From the NCBI RefSeq assembly GCF_003473485.1, contig NC_053042.1, positions 10,808,501-10,872,500 on the forward strand: a DNA stretch of 64,000 bases, given 5' to 3'. The notes under the pieces were generated by a model that searched no databases, was not told the origin of the DNA, and was given only the letters and a program-made list of their open reading frames with translations. Of the stretch, positions 44,230 to 55,096 are shown piece by piece (the first letter of the stretch is position 1; the number at the start of each line of letters is the position of its first letter). The position numbers were made by a program, and so were the translations under genes. This DNA is from Medicago truncatula (taxonomy: Eukaryota; Streptophyta; Magnoliopsida; Fabales; Fabaceae).

Positions 44230-44628
44230 TACAGCGTGACAATTTATATAATTTTTTTTTTTTTTTGTGATGAAACTAAATTTCTTTCTCTATAGGTGTT
44301 TGATTTTTGTGTTTAAAAGAAGATTTGAGGTGAATATAACATTAATTCATGATATTTGAAGATATATTTATGTAGAATTTTTTTTGATTAAATGAAGATG
44401 TTGAAGATTTAAAGGAAGAAGATGAAGATGATGAACATCTTCATCATATTTATGGATTTGTTTCATTTTTAATAAAAATATATTTTAAAAAATAAAATTA
44501 TGTATTTTAATAAAAAAAAATGTGAAAAAGGATGTATATGTGCTTTTATAAGAGATAAAAGACCTAAGCGGAAAAAAATAAAGATAAAGGACCCAAATGT
44601 AACAAATAAATAAGATAAAAGATCAACC
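43706..44628. mobile_element. Second long-inverted-repeat element, abutting the first
   Basis: Arms of about 330 bp: TTATCTTATTTATTTGTAACA...GGTCCTTTGTCTTTATTTTTTTCC is mirrored at 44540-44625, and the pairing continues through AAAAGCACATATACAT, TGATGAAGATGTTCATCATC and CACCTCAAATCTT. The centre holds a (TAA)n tract. The open frames in it are by-products of the repeats. Superfamily unknown. Confidence 0.65.
44182..44229. repeat. (TAA)n microsatellite
   Basis: About 16 units in the loop of the long palindrome. Confidence 0.95.
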
Positions 44629-44649
44629 ATACAAAGAGGCTGGACATCA

Positions 44650-44960
44650 CATCTTCATCTAAAAACCTTAATCATTTGTGACCTAATTGATCAAACCACT
44701 CCAAAATTCATTTGGAAAGGTTCTAACAACACCGACATCAACCTGGTGGGTTGGCAAAATATAGCTAAGCCTAAGGTTTGGTGAAAACTATGAATTCCTA
44801 TAGCTCAAGATATCAATATCTCTCTCCATGACAAATAGTTTGGGATATGGTTAAGGTATCTGACAAATTGCAGGTTCATGTTCTATTTAACAAATATGTC
44901 TTTGGTGCTCCAAGGTCTCCCAAAAAACAATTGTAAATTGATTACTACCTACTTTGTACG
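44650..44960 (+). pseudogene. LINE ORF2 fragment (region after reverse transcriptase)
   Basis: Shifted frames give KFIWKGSNNTDINLVGWQNIAKPK and IAQDINISLHDK..WDMVKV, resembling the stretch between the reverse-transcriptase and zinc-finger domains of plant L1-type LINEs (F-W-G ... W ... KP-GGLG). It is degraded. The closing CAATTGTAAATTGATTAC.ACCTACTTTGTA recurs near 50562-50597. Confidence 0.5.
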
Positions 44961-45349
44961 AAATGATAAATGATATTTGTAAATTTATTGGGTTAACTCT
45001 CTATTTAACAAATCCATATTTTTATTTTTTTTTTTATCTTTCTTCTTATAATCAAATATCATTTTCATCTCCAGAACATCAAATTTCTTCGTCTGTTTCA
45101 TTCAACATGTGATCTTCATTTTCTTCGTTCCATAATCGAATCCTACTTCTTCATCAAGAGATATGGTAGACTTCACCATTTTAGTTTTTTCTTAGAATCA
45201 ATTACCATTTTCATCTTAAGAACATCAAACTTCTTCATCTCTTTCGTTCAACATCTAATTTTCATCTTCTTCATTCTAGAACTGACTCATACTTATCATT
45301 AAGAGTAAATTACCTCCAATTCATGAAAGGGTAACATAAGTCTCACCAT

Positions 45350-45706
45350 AGTAGATAGTAACTCTTCGTGAACCACGATAATCATTGTCCAATCAATCCT
45401 ATGTAAGCAAATCTTTGGTCGATCATCATTTTCATATTCTATTACAAATCTAAAAATGTCAACTTATATATCTAGCTGTTTTAATTGTGATGTCCAATAA
45501 CAGATTGTATTTTATAAATTTCAATCAATAATTTTCATATTTCTCAATCAGCTGGATCTTGCTTGTGGATGGAGATCTTGGACTATTCATTTTATAGTCA
45601 AATTAATCATCACAATTAATCTTCTATTTAAGGGAATGTATTTCCACCTGATGAGTAACACCTATATAGTTTTATATATCTCTAAACAATATTAGAGAGT
45701 TGATAC
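45350..45706 (+). promoter_or_regulatory. Promoter block of MLP-like copy 2
   Basis: About 350 bp align with the region before copy 3 (52915-53303), and parts match copies 1 and 4. Shared elements include CCACGATA...ATTGTCCAATCAAT, AAATCTTTGGTC, AAATGTCAACTTATATAT (45455-45472; its complement has the W-box core TTGAC), AGCTGTTTTAATTGTGATG, CTTCTATTTAAGGGAATG (TATA-like TATTTAA) and TTTTATATATCTCTAAACA just before the ATG. Confidence 0.6.
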
Positions 45707-47616
45707 ATGGCTTTAAGTGGGAAAGTGGAGACTGAAATAGAGATTCAAGCATCTGGTGCTAAGTTCTATAATATATTTAGAAAGCAACTAGAACATCTTC
45801 CTAATATCGCCACAGAAGTACATGGAGGTAAAGTGCATGAAGGTGACTGGGAAAATATTGGTTCTGTCAAGCACTGGGAATATACAATAGGTAAAGTGCA
45901 TTAAGGTTGTTATGTTTCATAGTTTTATTTCAATAGGATTTTTATATGATGTGAGAAATCTGGCACACAAAACATGAGATAGTTGGACCATTATATTTTC
46001 AAAACAAATAAAAGTCAAAATTGATGGCAATCCAATGCATATCCGGGTTATGATCTCTCCATTTATAATTTTCTCCATTTGTTCCATTTAAAAAGATAAA
46101 GATACATAAATAGTAAAAAAATAATAATTAATGATAGTGGAACCCAATTAGATATAGGACTCATCACCTATTTTATGTGTTTATCTCTTTTTAAATTGCA
46201 TCTTCCATTTATTTTTATAAATGGAGAGGATCTTTACCAGAATATATCAATAAAGCCACCCTACACTTTATTTTTACAAAAACAAAATGATATTCGTTCA
46301 TTCAAATTGATAGAGTATATCAGATGCAAACATCGCTAAAAACGTAAAGGGTGAAATTGCGAACAAACTCACAGCACCCAAGTTAATAGAATACAACAGC
46401 AAAATGCCTACAAATAAAATGATAAAACCTAAGTCACCGAAATACTCATGCTTCTGGATCTGCAATGTTGACGTCCAAATCATTGATTGGATTTGTAATT
46501 GACTGATGTCGATCTTTCAAAAGGAAGTAAACGAACACCGCGACAAGACGCACAATCAAACGCCGCATAAGACGACGAACAACACAACGCCGCACTTAGA
46601 CGACTAAATCACAAAAAGCACAAAAGGAAACACTTATATGTAAAAACCACTTATTTAGATTGAAAGAAAATAGGAAAAAAAGATGTAGATGGGTGATTCT
46701 AGGTCAAAAAATGATCTAAAACCACCCTTCCTCGATGAATGAAGGAGAAAGAAAGTTTAGAGAGAAATTGGAGTTTCTCTCCCTAAAAAACTAGTGCCGT
46801 CGACCACCCTACACTCTTTTGTTGATGTTAATATACTTTTCATGTTTAGATTATAAGCAAAAATAACTTATTCAAAATTTTAGCTAATTGTATAATCGAA
46901 ATTGTCATTTATAAACACTTGCTCAATGTTGCACAAAAAAAAAACTTGCTCAATGAGAATAAAATATACACTCTTTTTTCTTTTTCTCCTTTTATTTTTA
47001 ATAAAAAGTTTCCTTTGCTTCTAATAAAAATGGTATTTCAAAAATAACATCAATAAATATGATAAATTAATTTTATTTTTTTTGCAATTTTAACCAACAT
47101 ATTTGAGTTTTTTTATTTTATTATTGAGATTGGATAGTGTGTGTCTATATATATGAGAAAAATAATAATTTGCCATCACTAAATTTTAACTTCCTAACAT
47201 TTAGATTTCTGCCGCAAAAACAATAACCTAGATTCGAAAATAAATATGTTTTGTTTACCGTTGGTCTCTAATTTCTATTTATTTATTTATTTTCCCTATC
47301 AATCAACTCTGATTTTAAATACTTGTGAAACCTTGCAGAAGGAAGAAAACAAAGTGCTAAAGCGAAAATTGAGAATATAGATGATGACAATAAGATAATC
47401 ATATATAGCTTCTTTGATGGGGACGTGAGTGAGAATTACAAGAGTTTAAAGGCAATATTACAAGTGATTCATAAAGAACATGGTGGTGGAATTGTGAAAT
47501 GGACTTATGAATATGAGAAGCTAAAGGAGGAAATTGCAGGTTCATCTCCTGATTCATACTTGGACTTTGCTGTAAAGCTCATAAAAGATATTGATTCTCA
47601 TCTTGTCAAGGAATAG
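45707..47616 (+). CDS. MLP-like protein (Bet v 1/START-like fold), array copy 2
   Basis: Exon 1 (45707-45890) and exon 2 (47339-47616) give 153 aa, the usual MLP length. It starts MALSGKVETEIEIQASGAKFYNIF, then VHEGDWENIGSVKHWEYTI. The intron falls after the first base of a codon, the conserved MLP position. Exon 2 carries EGRKQSAKAKIENIDDDNK, YSFFDGDVSENYK, GGGIVKWTYEYEKL and the C-terminal KDIDSHLVKE. MLP/PR-10-related proteins are small cytosolic proteins with a hydrophobic cavity; plant members bind steroids, hormones or other apolar ligands and are often stress-induced. The ligand here is unknown. The 1448-bp intron is longer than in its sisters because it contains a retroposon (46268-46803). 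No disruption is seen. Confidence 0.92.
46268..46803 (-). mobile_element. Non-autonomous LINE-like retroposon in the intron, 12-bp duplication
   Basis: 536 bp between perfect copies of CCACCCTACACT (46256-46267 and 46804-46815). On the minus strand it opens with a leader-like CTAGTTTTTTAGGGAGAGAAAC and closes with GTGAGTTTGTTC, TTTTTAGCGATG, ATATACTCTATCAATTTGAATGAA and an A-rich end. The same 3' end is found at 52800-52900. It lacks domains, so it is a deletion derivative or a LINE-driven non-coding unit. Confidence 0.72.
46918..46956 (+). mobile_element. Micro-insertion with 12-bp flanking repeat, shared with copy 3
   Basis: ACTTGCTCAATG at 46918-46929 and 46945-46956 surrounds TTGCACAAAAAAAAA. 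The intron of copy 3 (about 53856-53890) shows the same arrangement in diverged form, so this event predates the gene duplication. Confidence 0.55.
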
Positions 47617-48130
47617 CAACAAAGATGAACAAGGATGAAGTGTGTTTGGCTTGAGTGTTATTGCATATTAAATAAACTTTTTGGTGATGAATGTGTTTTA
47701 TATATGGTACTAGACTCTGTTTATTACATGTGTTTATGATATTTAATTAATTAATAATTTGTCTAAATTTGCGGGAGAATATAATTAGAATTATTTTACA
47801 GTCATTAAAATAAATTAAACAACAGTAACTAAACAAGTTGTATAAATTTGTCAAAAAAAAAAAAAAAAAGTTGTATAAATTGAAATGAAAAATTTTGTTT
47901 TGTGATAGCAGGGTAATGAGACCCTAGATGTGATTTAGATGTGAGCTCGACAAAGGTTAATCTGGTCCTATGTATCTTTAATGATCTTAGAGAATTAGAG
48001 CTACCTTTTTTTGTGTATATTTATCTCTTCAAAAAAAGGATACTAATGGTAGGAGCCACAACCCTTTTTTTTTTTTTGTGTGTCTCTTTCTAAATGATAA
48101 TCTCCATTTGTTTTTATAAATGAATATGTA
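47617..48130. other. 3' flank of MLP copy 2
   Basis: AT-rich, no gene. One micro-insertion lies at 47835-47881: AAGTTGTATAAATT on both sides of TGTC plus a 15-base oligo(A) run. Confidence 0.55.
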
Positions 48131-48132
48131 GA

Positions 48133-49103
48133 CATGGCAACAATACCCGTTCCATGGGTCCCACCCAGTGGCGGATCTTAATAGAGACCCATGGGTGCCA
48201 TGGCATCCCCTGGGTTTTCAATATATACCATATTAGGCATATTATTTTAGTAAGTTTACAGTTGGCGCAGTGGTAAGCTAGTCTTACAGTCCCCCAGTGG
48301 TCGCGAGTTCGACACTCTTGCCAACCCTTTTTTACATTTTTCTCTCGTATTTACATTTTTTATTAAAAAAAACTGCTAGCAAGGATTCGAACCCGCACCC
48401 ACTTGGTAATTTCAAACAATTTAAACCACTACTGCAGGTGATTATTTTTATCTATTTCTTGAAACGGATTTACATATATTTCATGGTAGTTTGGCACCCC
48501 CAACAAATTTACTCAAGATCCGCCACTGGTCCCACCCAGACCCATTTCAATTTGACGGGTTTTTTCCGCTTTGACTGGGTTTGGGTATGAGTTTAAGTTT
48601 TTCCCGATTTCAAAACACGGGTATGGGACGGGTAACGGGGTTATAGATATCCACCCCGAACCCATACTCATACCCGTCTCAAATGTAAAAAAAATATTTT
48701 TTTACCCCTTTTTATATAAATAGAAACACAACCCTAGATCATGTTATGTTATTTGGTTTAATAATCCACATGTTACAAAAATTGCCTTTAATTTTTAAAG
48801 GAACAACCAAATCATTATAATAAGGAAATGTTAAAGGGAACATAATGCTTTACAAAATTGTCATTGGGGTTGAAAAAAAAGCTTTTTCTTATTAAAAAAT
48901 AATTCACTGCGGGTACGGGGTGGGGATGGGAACCCTGAACCCGTCGGAGACGGGTATGGGATCCCCGAACCCGTCGGAGACGGGTATGGGGTTCGATTTC
49001 TCATCCCCGTTGAATATGGGTAAGGTAACGGTAAGTATATAGAAATAGGGTATGGGGATAGGGAAGGTAAAACTCGTCCCCACCCCGCCTCATTACCATG
49101 CTT
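48133..49103. mobile_element. GGGTA-rich TIR element, interrupted by a hAT MITE
   Basis: Starts CATGGCAACAATACCCG and ends CTCATTACCATG, a short imperfect inverted repeat. The flanks of the inserted hAT MITE are full of ACCC/GGGT words (for example ACCCGTCGGAGACGGGTATG, repeated twice near 48940-48990). It resembles the GGCAA-ended element at 56.1 kb. Borders are approximate. Confidence 0.45.
48166..48528. mobile_element. hAT-type MITE with 8-bp duplication and tRNA-like segment
   Basis: 363 bp with termini CAGTGGCGGATC and GATCCGCCACTG (perfect 12-bp inverted repeat) between perfect copies of GTCCCACC (48158-48165, 48529-48536). Inside are GTTGGCGCAGTGGTAAGC and GGTCGCGAGTTCGACAC, which look like tRNA A and B boxes about 35 bp apart, and further on GGATTCGAACCCGCAC, like a B box on the opposite strand. 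Confidence 0.88.
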
Positions 49104-50029
49104 ATGAATATGACCCTTACTCATTATTTTGATGACAAAAGTGCTACTACGAGATAGTATATCAGAATTTAATATCTAATAAATTGAAATCGATAGCATC
49201 TAGATTGTTCTTTCCTTGAGATGGCTCCGAGAGAACATCTTAGTTTGAAGCTTCCTCTAATGTCGGTCACGCGATACATTCTAGCCATCTGCCTGGTTAA
49301 AGTATCCAAGCATAATTCCATTAGTTTGGAGATTCCTCTAATGTCGACCTCGCGATATAAAAAAATTTAAGAAGCATAAGAGATTCGAGAGTGACCCTTG
49401 AAAGTTTAGTTTTTTCCTAATTTTATTTCTGGAATATTTTTCGTAAAATAATTTAGGGACTTTATTATTGTCTCTTTGACGCACAACTGAAACTATAACT
49501 AACCCATAGTAGATAATGTCATTTTAATTATACTTTTATAACCCGTAGTAAATAATGTCATTTTAATTATATTTTCATATTGTCCCTCAAAAAATTATAT
49601 TTTTATATTGAGTTAATTTTTTTTAATAAATTACTTATGTTTTTATTTATATTAGTCTTAAATTGATCGATTTTAGTGTTTAAGTAATTTTTTTTAGGAA
49701 TATTGTTTGAATCACTATTAGGCGTAACTAACCATAACAAGTTAAATAATTCATCTCACTATGACTAATTAACCAAATTTTACTTGACCAATTTTTATTT
49801 TTTTTACCAAATTTTATATGATTAATTGATAAGGAGTTATTCATTATCTTTTTTTAGTCTGTATATGAATAACCAGCTTGTTGGTTTTTTTTTTTCTTCT
49901 TTCTAATTGATTATCTTAGTGAGAGTAAGACTAACTGATTAGAAGGAAAAATTAATTTTCATCAATTGTAATAATGATTACCAATAGTATTAGAACAAAT
50001 AACTATTATCAATAGAAGTTTTGTGCAGT
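49104..50029. other. Intergenic with short duplications
   Basis: No gene is seen. About 90 bp apart (49231, 49321) two copies of TTAGTTTGRAGMTTCCTCTAATGTCG occur. A tandem duplication of about 41 bp (AACCCRTAGTARATAATGTC) is followed by a micro-insertion at 49565-49610 (AATTATATTTTCATATTG, TCCCTCAAAA, then the same 18-mer with one change). Confidence 0.55.
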
Positions 50030-50262
50030 GGGGGTAGCAAACTCGTTCTCTCGTGAGAATGTTTTAATAGATTGGAGGCCTCCTATGGAGGGTTGGATTA
50101 AGTTGAATACAAATGACTCTTAAAATGATAATGGGGAAGCAAGGTGTGGTGTTGTGATTTGAGGGAGTGATGGTGAATGGTTAGGTGGCTTTGCAAACAA
50201 TATTGGTATGTGTATTGTGTATGCGGCAGAGCTTTGGGGTGTGGTTGAAGGTGGTTTATGCG
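50030..50262 (+). pseudogene. LINE RNase H fragment
   Basis: Translates as WRPPMEGWIKLNTND, GEARCGVVI, GSDGEWLGGFANNIG and VYAAELWGVVEGGL, with two stops in between. This is the RNase H domain of a plant L1-type LINE (family consensus W-P-GW-K-N-DG...AELW) and is degraded. It may belong with the fragment at 44.65 kb. Confidence 0.65.
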
Positions 50263-50698
50263 AAATATCATAGATTAATACTTATATTTTGAATTTGTTT
50301 TTAGTCTATAATATTTCAGTTTAATGGCTATAATTTGATTTTGTAACTTTAAACGACTGAGTTTGAATTCCATCTGATTAATTGTTATATGGTCATTAAT
50401 GTCACTACTATTAATAAAATTTGATTTTTTTTTTTTTGTGAAAAGGCATATTAAAAAGAAAGTATTAGTTAATATCAACACACGTGAAATTATATGTTTT
50501 AATGTCTCAAAAAGAATTGATCATAAAACTTTTGAGAAAGAAACACACTCTATAGTCTCCAAAAAACAATTATAAATTGCTTACCAACTACTTTGTATTT
50601 TGTGTATGTTTGAAACCAAAATAGAATTGACGAAATCACGGTGCCTTCATAATTTTTTCTTAAACTAGGATTATGATAAATTTACTATCAATTTAAAT

Positions 50699-51453
50699 CA
50701 GGGGCGGATCCATGTTGGGGCAATGTGGAGCTATAGCTCCACAAGTCCACATGCTTTTTCCTTATTTTATTTTTTATAATAGATGAAACGCAGCAGTAGA
50801 ATATAGAATTTTTACAGTATGTTTCATGCTTGAGATCCACAAAGTTATTTGCAACTTTTGATGTGAACAATTAATAAGGGTGACTGAGTTTTATCCAAAT
50901 AATTTTATAGATGTGTCGAAAGTGGCGTTACGCACTCAACTTAATAATTATGTTACATATGTTCGATCTGACCTAAAATTTGCTAAGTTGAAAGGACTTT
51001 CAGATCTTTGTGGAAACAAATAAGTGCAACACATTTACTATAGTTTATAAACTTTTGAAGTTGGTTTTGCTCTTGCCGGTAGCAACTGCAAGTGTTAACG
51101 TGTTTTTTCAGATATGAAAGTGTTGAAGAGTAACCTATGTAACAAAATAGGTGATCAGTGGCTAAATGACCGTCTTGTAACTTATATATAGAAAGATATG
51201 TTCTTTTAACAATTAGCAACGATTTCATTTTAACTCATTTTCAACAAATGGATATATAGAAGGCGATGATGTCATTTTAGCACATTTTCAACAAATAGAT
51301 ATAAGACGATTTTCATTGTAATGTATTGTATCAAACAATATTATTTCTTATTTTTAATATAGTTTGCATTTTTTTTTATAAGGAAATATAGTTTGCATTA
51401 TTGTTTCTTTAAAATTTTAGCTTCGCGTGTACCTAAAATCTGGATCTGCCCTG
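50699..51453 (+). mobile_element. hAT element with transposase C-terminal remnant
   Basis: 755 bp with ends CAGGGGCGGATCCA and TGGATCTGCCCTG (imperfect inverted repeats), flanked by ATTTAAAT (50691-50698) and ATTCAAAT (51454-51461), an 8-bp duplication with one change. At 50880-51210, broken frames give YPNNFIDVSKVALRTQLNNY, VRSDLKFAKLKGLSDLC and SNLCNKIGDQWLNDRLVTYIEKDMF, matching the C-terminal dimerisation region of TTF/MYM-type plant hAT transposases. It is an internally deleted, inactive derivative. A micro-insertion (51356-51399, AATATAGTTTGCATT on both sides of TTTTTTTATAAGGA) lies within it. Confidence 0.8.
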
Positions 51454-52559
51454 ATTCAAATATACATTTTGTTTTTCTGAAACCCAATATCGTTTTTGAT
51501 TTGGTATGTTCTGAAACCCAATAACTTGCAGACCATTCCTTCAATTATTTTAATAATAACTTTTTTAATTTTAATCCTTTGGATATATTTCTAAAACAAT
51601 ATCCTATCCTATCCTATTATATCAATTGCGAAAGAGATGTTATTGCTCTTAAGTGCACTTTGAACGCAACATAGGTCATTCATTGGAGTGTGATTGCAAG
51701 AAGGAAGCTTGAGCAAGGAAACCCCAGGTTAAAATACCATACACCAAGCTTTGACATTTAAAGCGCTTAGATTATTTTATTTTTATTTTAATTTTAGGTT
51801 ATAGAGCACGTTTCGTCTCTTTTTATAAGCACAAGTTTCACTAATATTAAAGAAAGTGGGTAATGTAAATAATGTGTATATTTTATGTATAAATATTATA
51901 AAATTGTCTTTTGTCAATAAATGTATTTATAATTGATTTTTTATATTCGAAAGTAAAGTAGTAATATTAATTAGGGTTATCTCTTAAAAACAAAATTGGG
52001 GTATGTTTGAAGAAGAAAAAAAAACAATGCATCTAATAACTTGAAAGATGATGACTTATATTAAAGGATTTTTTTTTTTTTAAAAAAAAAAAAGCTTATA
52101 ATTAGGGACGAATAGAGTGTTAGAGAAGAGAGAGAAATAATTCGCAGTATTTTTCATTTGGTACAAATGAAATATTTTTTATTTGAGAAATTATATTAGT
52201 ATAACCATTTTAAAATAACTTTCTCTTCTTTCTTATTTTGGAACAAAAACAATAGGGAGAATATGAGAGAGTAAAAATACAATAAGAATATGCAAAAAAG
52301 AAAAAGTCCATTTAATTGTTTTAAAATAAATGTACAAATATCATTTATCTTTTTGTTATAGTGTATCTATTTTGCAATTAAAAGACATTGTATTCGAAAC
52401 ATGGTAGTGTTAATAAACGGTAACTCAATGGGGATAATTTTGAATAACATTATATCTCTCTCTTCTACTTTTTAAACTCTAGCCTTCACAACTTCTCTTC
52501 TTGATGTATCAAAGTTTTTGACTCAAAATCACTCATCCAATTTTTATTTTTTTTTTCAT

Positions 52560-52905
52560 TTTTGGTTAAATAAGCGAGTTTAACATATTTTCAATCTTAT
52601 TTTATTTGTTTTTGTGATTTCGTCATTTTTACACGATTTTGTTTGTTTTGACTTCCCGTCTTTGTGCGGTGTGTTTTTTATTTCTTGTCTTAGTGTAATG
52701 TTTATTTGATTTTGGTTGAAAGATTAACTTTGAGCAAGTGGATATTTGATTGATGAAGATTTGATTAGCTTTTATGCTTTTAATATAGATATTGTGAGTT
52801 TGTTCACAATTTTATTCTTTTTGTTTTTAGCGATTTTGAATTAATATTATATTGATGTACTCCATCAATTCGAATGAATGAATATCGATTATTTTTGTTT
52901 AAAAA
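52560..52905 (+). mobile_element. 3' end of a LINE-like retroposon
   Basis: Shares GTGAGTTTGTTC, TTTTTAGCGAT, TACTCCATCAATTYGAATGAATGAATATC and an A-rich end with the retroposon at 46.3-46.8 kb, in the opposite orientation. Its oligo(A) joins directly to the promoter block of MLP copy 3 at about 52906. The 5' border is uncertain. Confidence 0.55.
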
Positions 52906-52914
52906 AATAGATAG

Positions 52915-53303
52915 TAACTCTATGTCTCTATCTCGCAAACCACGATAGACATTGTCCAATCAATATTATGTAAGCAAATCTTTGGTCCATCATCATTTTC
53001 ATATATCTATTAGCAATCTAAAAATGTCAACTTATATATACAGCTGTTTTAATTGTGATGTCCAATAATAGATTAAATTTTTATAAATTCCAATGAATTA
53101 TTTGTTTGATTTCAATCAATCATTTTCATATTTCTCAATCTGGAACTTACTTGTGGATGGAGATTTTGAACTATTAATTTTATATTCAAATTAATCATCC
53201 CAAGTCCCAACTAACTTCTATTTAAGGGAATGCATTCCCCCTTATGAAGAACCTAAACCTATATTCTTTTATATATCTCTAAACATTATTAAAGAGAAGA
53301 GAC
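52915..53303 (+). promoter_or_regulatory. Promoter block of MLP-like copy 3
   Basis: Colinear with 45350-45706. AAAAATGTCAACTTATATAT begins at 53020 and AGCTGTTTTAATTGTGATG follows, with TTCTATTTAAGGGAATGC and TTTTATATATCTCTAAACA near the start codon. A short insertion relative to copy 2 lies around 53095-53115. Confidence 0.6.
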
Positions 53304-54396
53304 ATGGCTTTAAGTGGGAAAGTGGAGGCTGAAGTAGAGATTCAAGCACCTGGTGCTAAGTTCTATAATATTTTCAGAAAGCAACTAGAACATCTTCCTA
53401 ATATCTCCAATGAAATACATGAAGCTAGAGTGCATGAAGGTGACTGGGAAAATATTGGTTCTATCAAGCACTGGGAATTTACAGTAGGTAATTAAGGCCG
53501 TTATGTTTCAAAGTTTTACTATTTTATTATTGCTCATGAAAGGTAGAATACATCAATGAGCGCACAAAAAAGATTATATTGAAAAGTAGGGAAATGCTAA
53601 CTTGTGTCATCAAGACATAAGTTAATGAGTCAAAAATGGAAATAATTTATTGTAATTAATGAATGCATTTGAAATTAATTTTTTTACTTTTGATTAATTG
53701 AATGTACAAAATTCAAGAGCACAAGTTTGCATCACCCTAAATTTTTAGTATTAATGACCCTTCCAACACTCTTTTGCTGATGTTAATAAACTTTACATGA
53801 TTTGATTATCAGCAACAACTTTAGCTTGTATTATCAAAATTGTCATTTATAAACACTTGTTCAACAATGTTGCACATAAAAAACTTGCTGTATTAAAATA
53901 AAAGATTAAAAGAATTATTAAGAAAATAAAATATATACTCTTTTTTTCTTTTTCAAGTTTCATTTTTAAATAATTTTTTTCATTTGCTTATAAAAAAAAC
54001 AATGTATTTCAAAAATAACATCATTAAATTATTTTTTTACATTGGTCTCTAATTTCTATTTATTTATTTTCCCTAATATCATGGAACTCTGATTTTAAAT
54101 ACTGGTGAAACCCTACAGAAGGAAGAAAACAAAGTGCTAAAGCAAAAATTGAGACTATAGATGATGACAATAAGATAATCATATATAGCATTTTTGATGG
54201 AGAAGTGAGTGAAAATTACAAGAGTTTAAAGGCAATATTACAAGTGATCCATAAAGAACATGGTGGTGGGATTGTTAAATGGGCATACGAATATGAGAAG
54301 CTAAAAGAGGAAATTACAGGTGGATCTCCTGATTCATACTTGGACCTTGCTGTAAAGGTCACAAAAGATATTGATTCTCATCTTGCCAAGGAATAG
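53304..54396 (+). CDS. MLP-like protein, array copy 3
   Basis: Exon 1 (53304-53487) and exon 2 (54119-54396) give 153 aa with the same intron position as copy 2. Residues 1-61 read MALSGKVEAEVEIQAPGAKFY ... HEGDWENIGSIKHWEF; exon 2 has IYSIFDGEVSENYK, GGGIVKWAYEYEKL and KDIDSHLAKE. It is nearly identical to copy 2 in exon 2, showing a recent duplication that included about 350 bp of promoter. The intron is 631 bp and contains a small MITE. The frame is intact and splice signals are normal (TAG-GTAATT donor, CCTACAG acceptor). The role is as for copy 2: small ligand-binding Bet v 1-fold protein, ligand unknown. Confidence 0.92.
53587..53739. mobile_element. Short MITE in intron of MLP copy 3
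   Basis: Ends TAGGGAAATGCTAACTTGTG and, inverted, TAGGGTGATGCAAACTTGTG, 16 of 20 positions alike. TA at both ends may be the target duplication. About 150 bp, absent from copy 2's intron. Confidence 0.6.
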
Positions 54397-55096
54397 CAAC
54401 AAAGATGAACAAGGATGAAGTGTGTTTGTCTTGAGTGTTATTGCATTTTAAATAAACTTTTTGTGATGAATGTGTTTAATACAGTATTGGTATACTTCTA
54501 ATTTTGGGATTGAGATTCCTTGCTGCCAAGGGGTCCCACATTCATACATTGTGAAGATCGATAGTTTTTCGATGAAGATCAGATAGTCCATAAAATGCAG
54601 TTCTTATGGTTTATTTTATGATTAAGACATCAAATTTGAATCTTGATTGTTCGATCCAGATCAAACAACCACCGATGTTCCAATTGTGTGAATACGGAGA
54701 AATATTCATATCGTGGTAATTGGAGACAGAAAAGGAGTTTACTCTTATGTTGTTTTATGTTTTTTCAGTCACAAACATGCTTGTTTCTTTCAACAAAGTC
54801 ACTCATTCTAGTTTGTGATGGAATAGAGTCTTGCTGATTTGATATATTGTCATTTGATGTGTATAAATGGCTACTGTGTGCTTGTAAAATGTTTGATTTA
54901 AATAAAAGATTGCTCTAGCTCTTATGCAAACTCCTTAATACACTACTATATTGGCTAACATATAAATGAGACTCATTAAATTATATGTTAGAAATTATGT
55001 GCTAGAATGCATTTTGTCTTCGAGATCTATGTATTCATAAAACATCTTTCTGAATGAAATTATTTAATGATGTAGGGGGATGTTTATAAGGAGTTT
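54397..55096. other. 3' flank of MLP copy 3, nothing recognised
   Basis: The first 80 bp match the 3' flank of copy 2. The remainder has no recognised gene or element. Confidence 0.45.

Noticed and set aside
43819-44242. Two minus-strand open frames with poly-Leu or poly-Asp/Glu
   Set aside because: Translations of the (TAA)n tract and GATGAAGAT repeats inside a long palindrome.
46268-46803. Alternative exon of MLP copy 2 within the large intron
   Set aside because: The segment is bounded by a 12-bp target duplication and is absent from the paralogous introns, so it is an insertion.
48263-48320. True tRNA gene
   Set aside because: A and B boxes are present, but no cloverleaf can be formed and the segment lies within a MITE.
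48861-49124. Proline/serine-rich minus-strand frame with PYPSPTGSG repeats
   Set aside because: Arises from the ACCCGTCGGAGACGGGTATGG repeat in a non-coding TIR element, not a structural protein.
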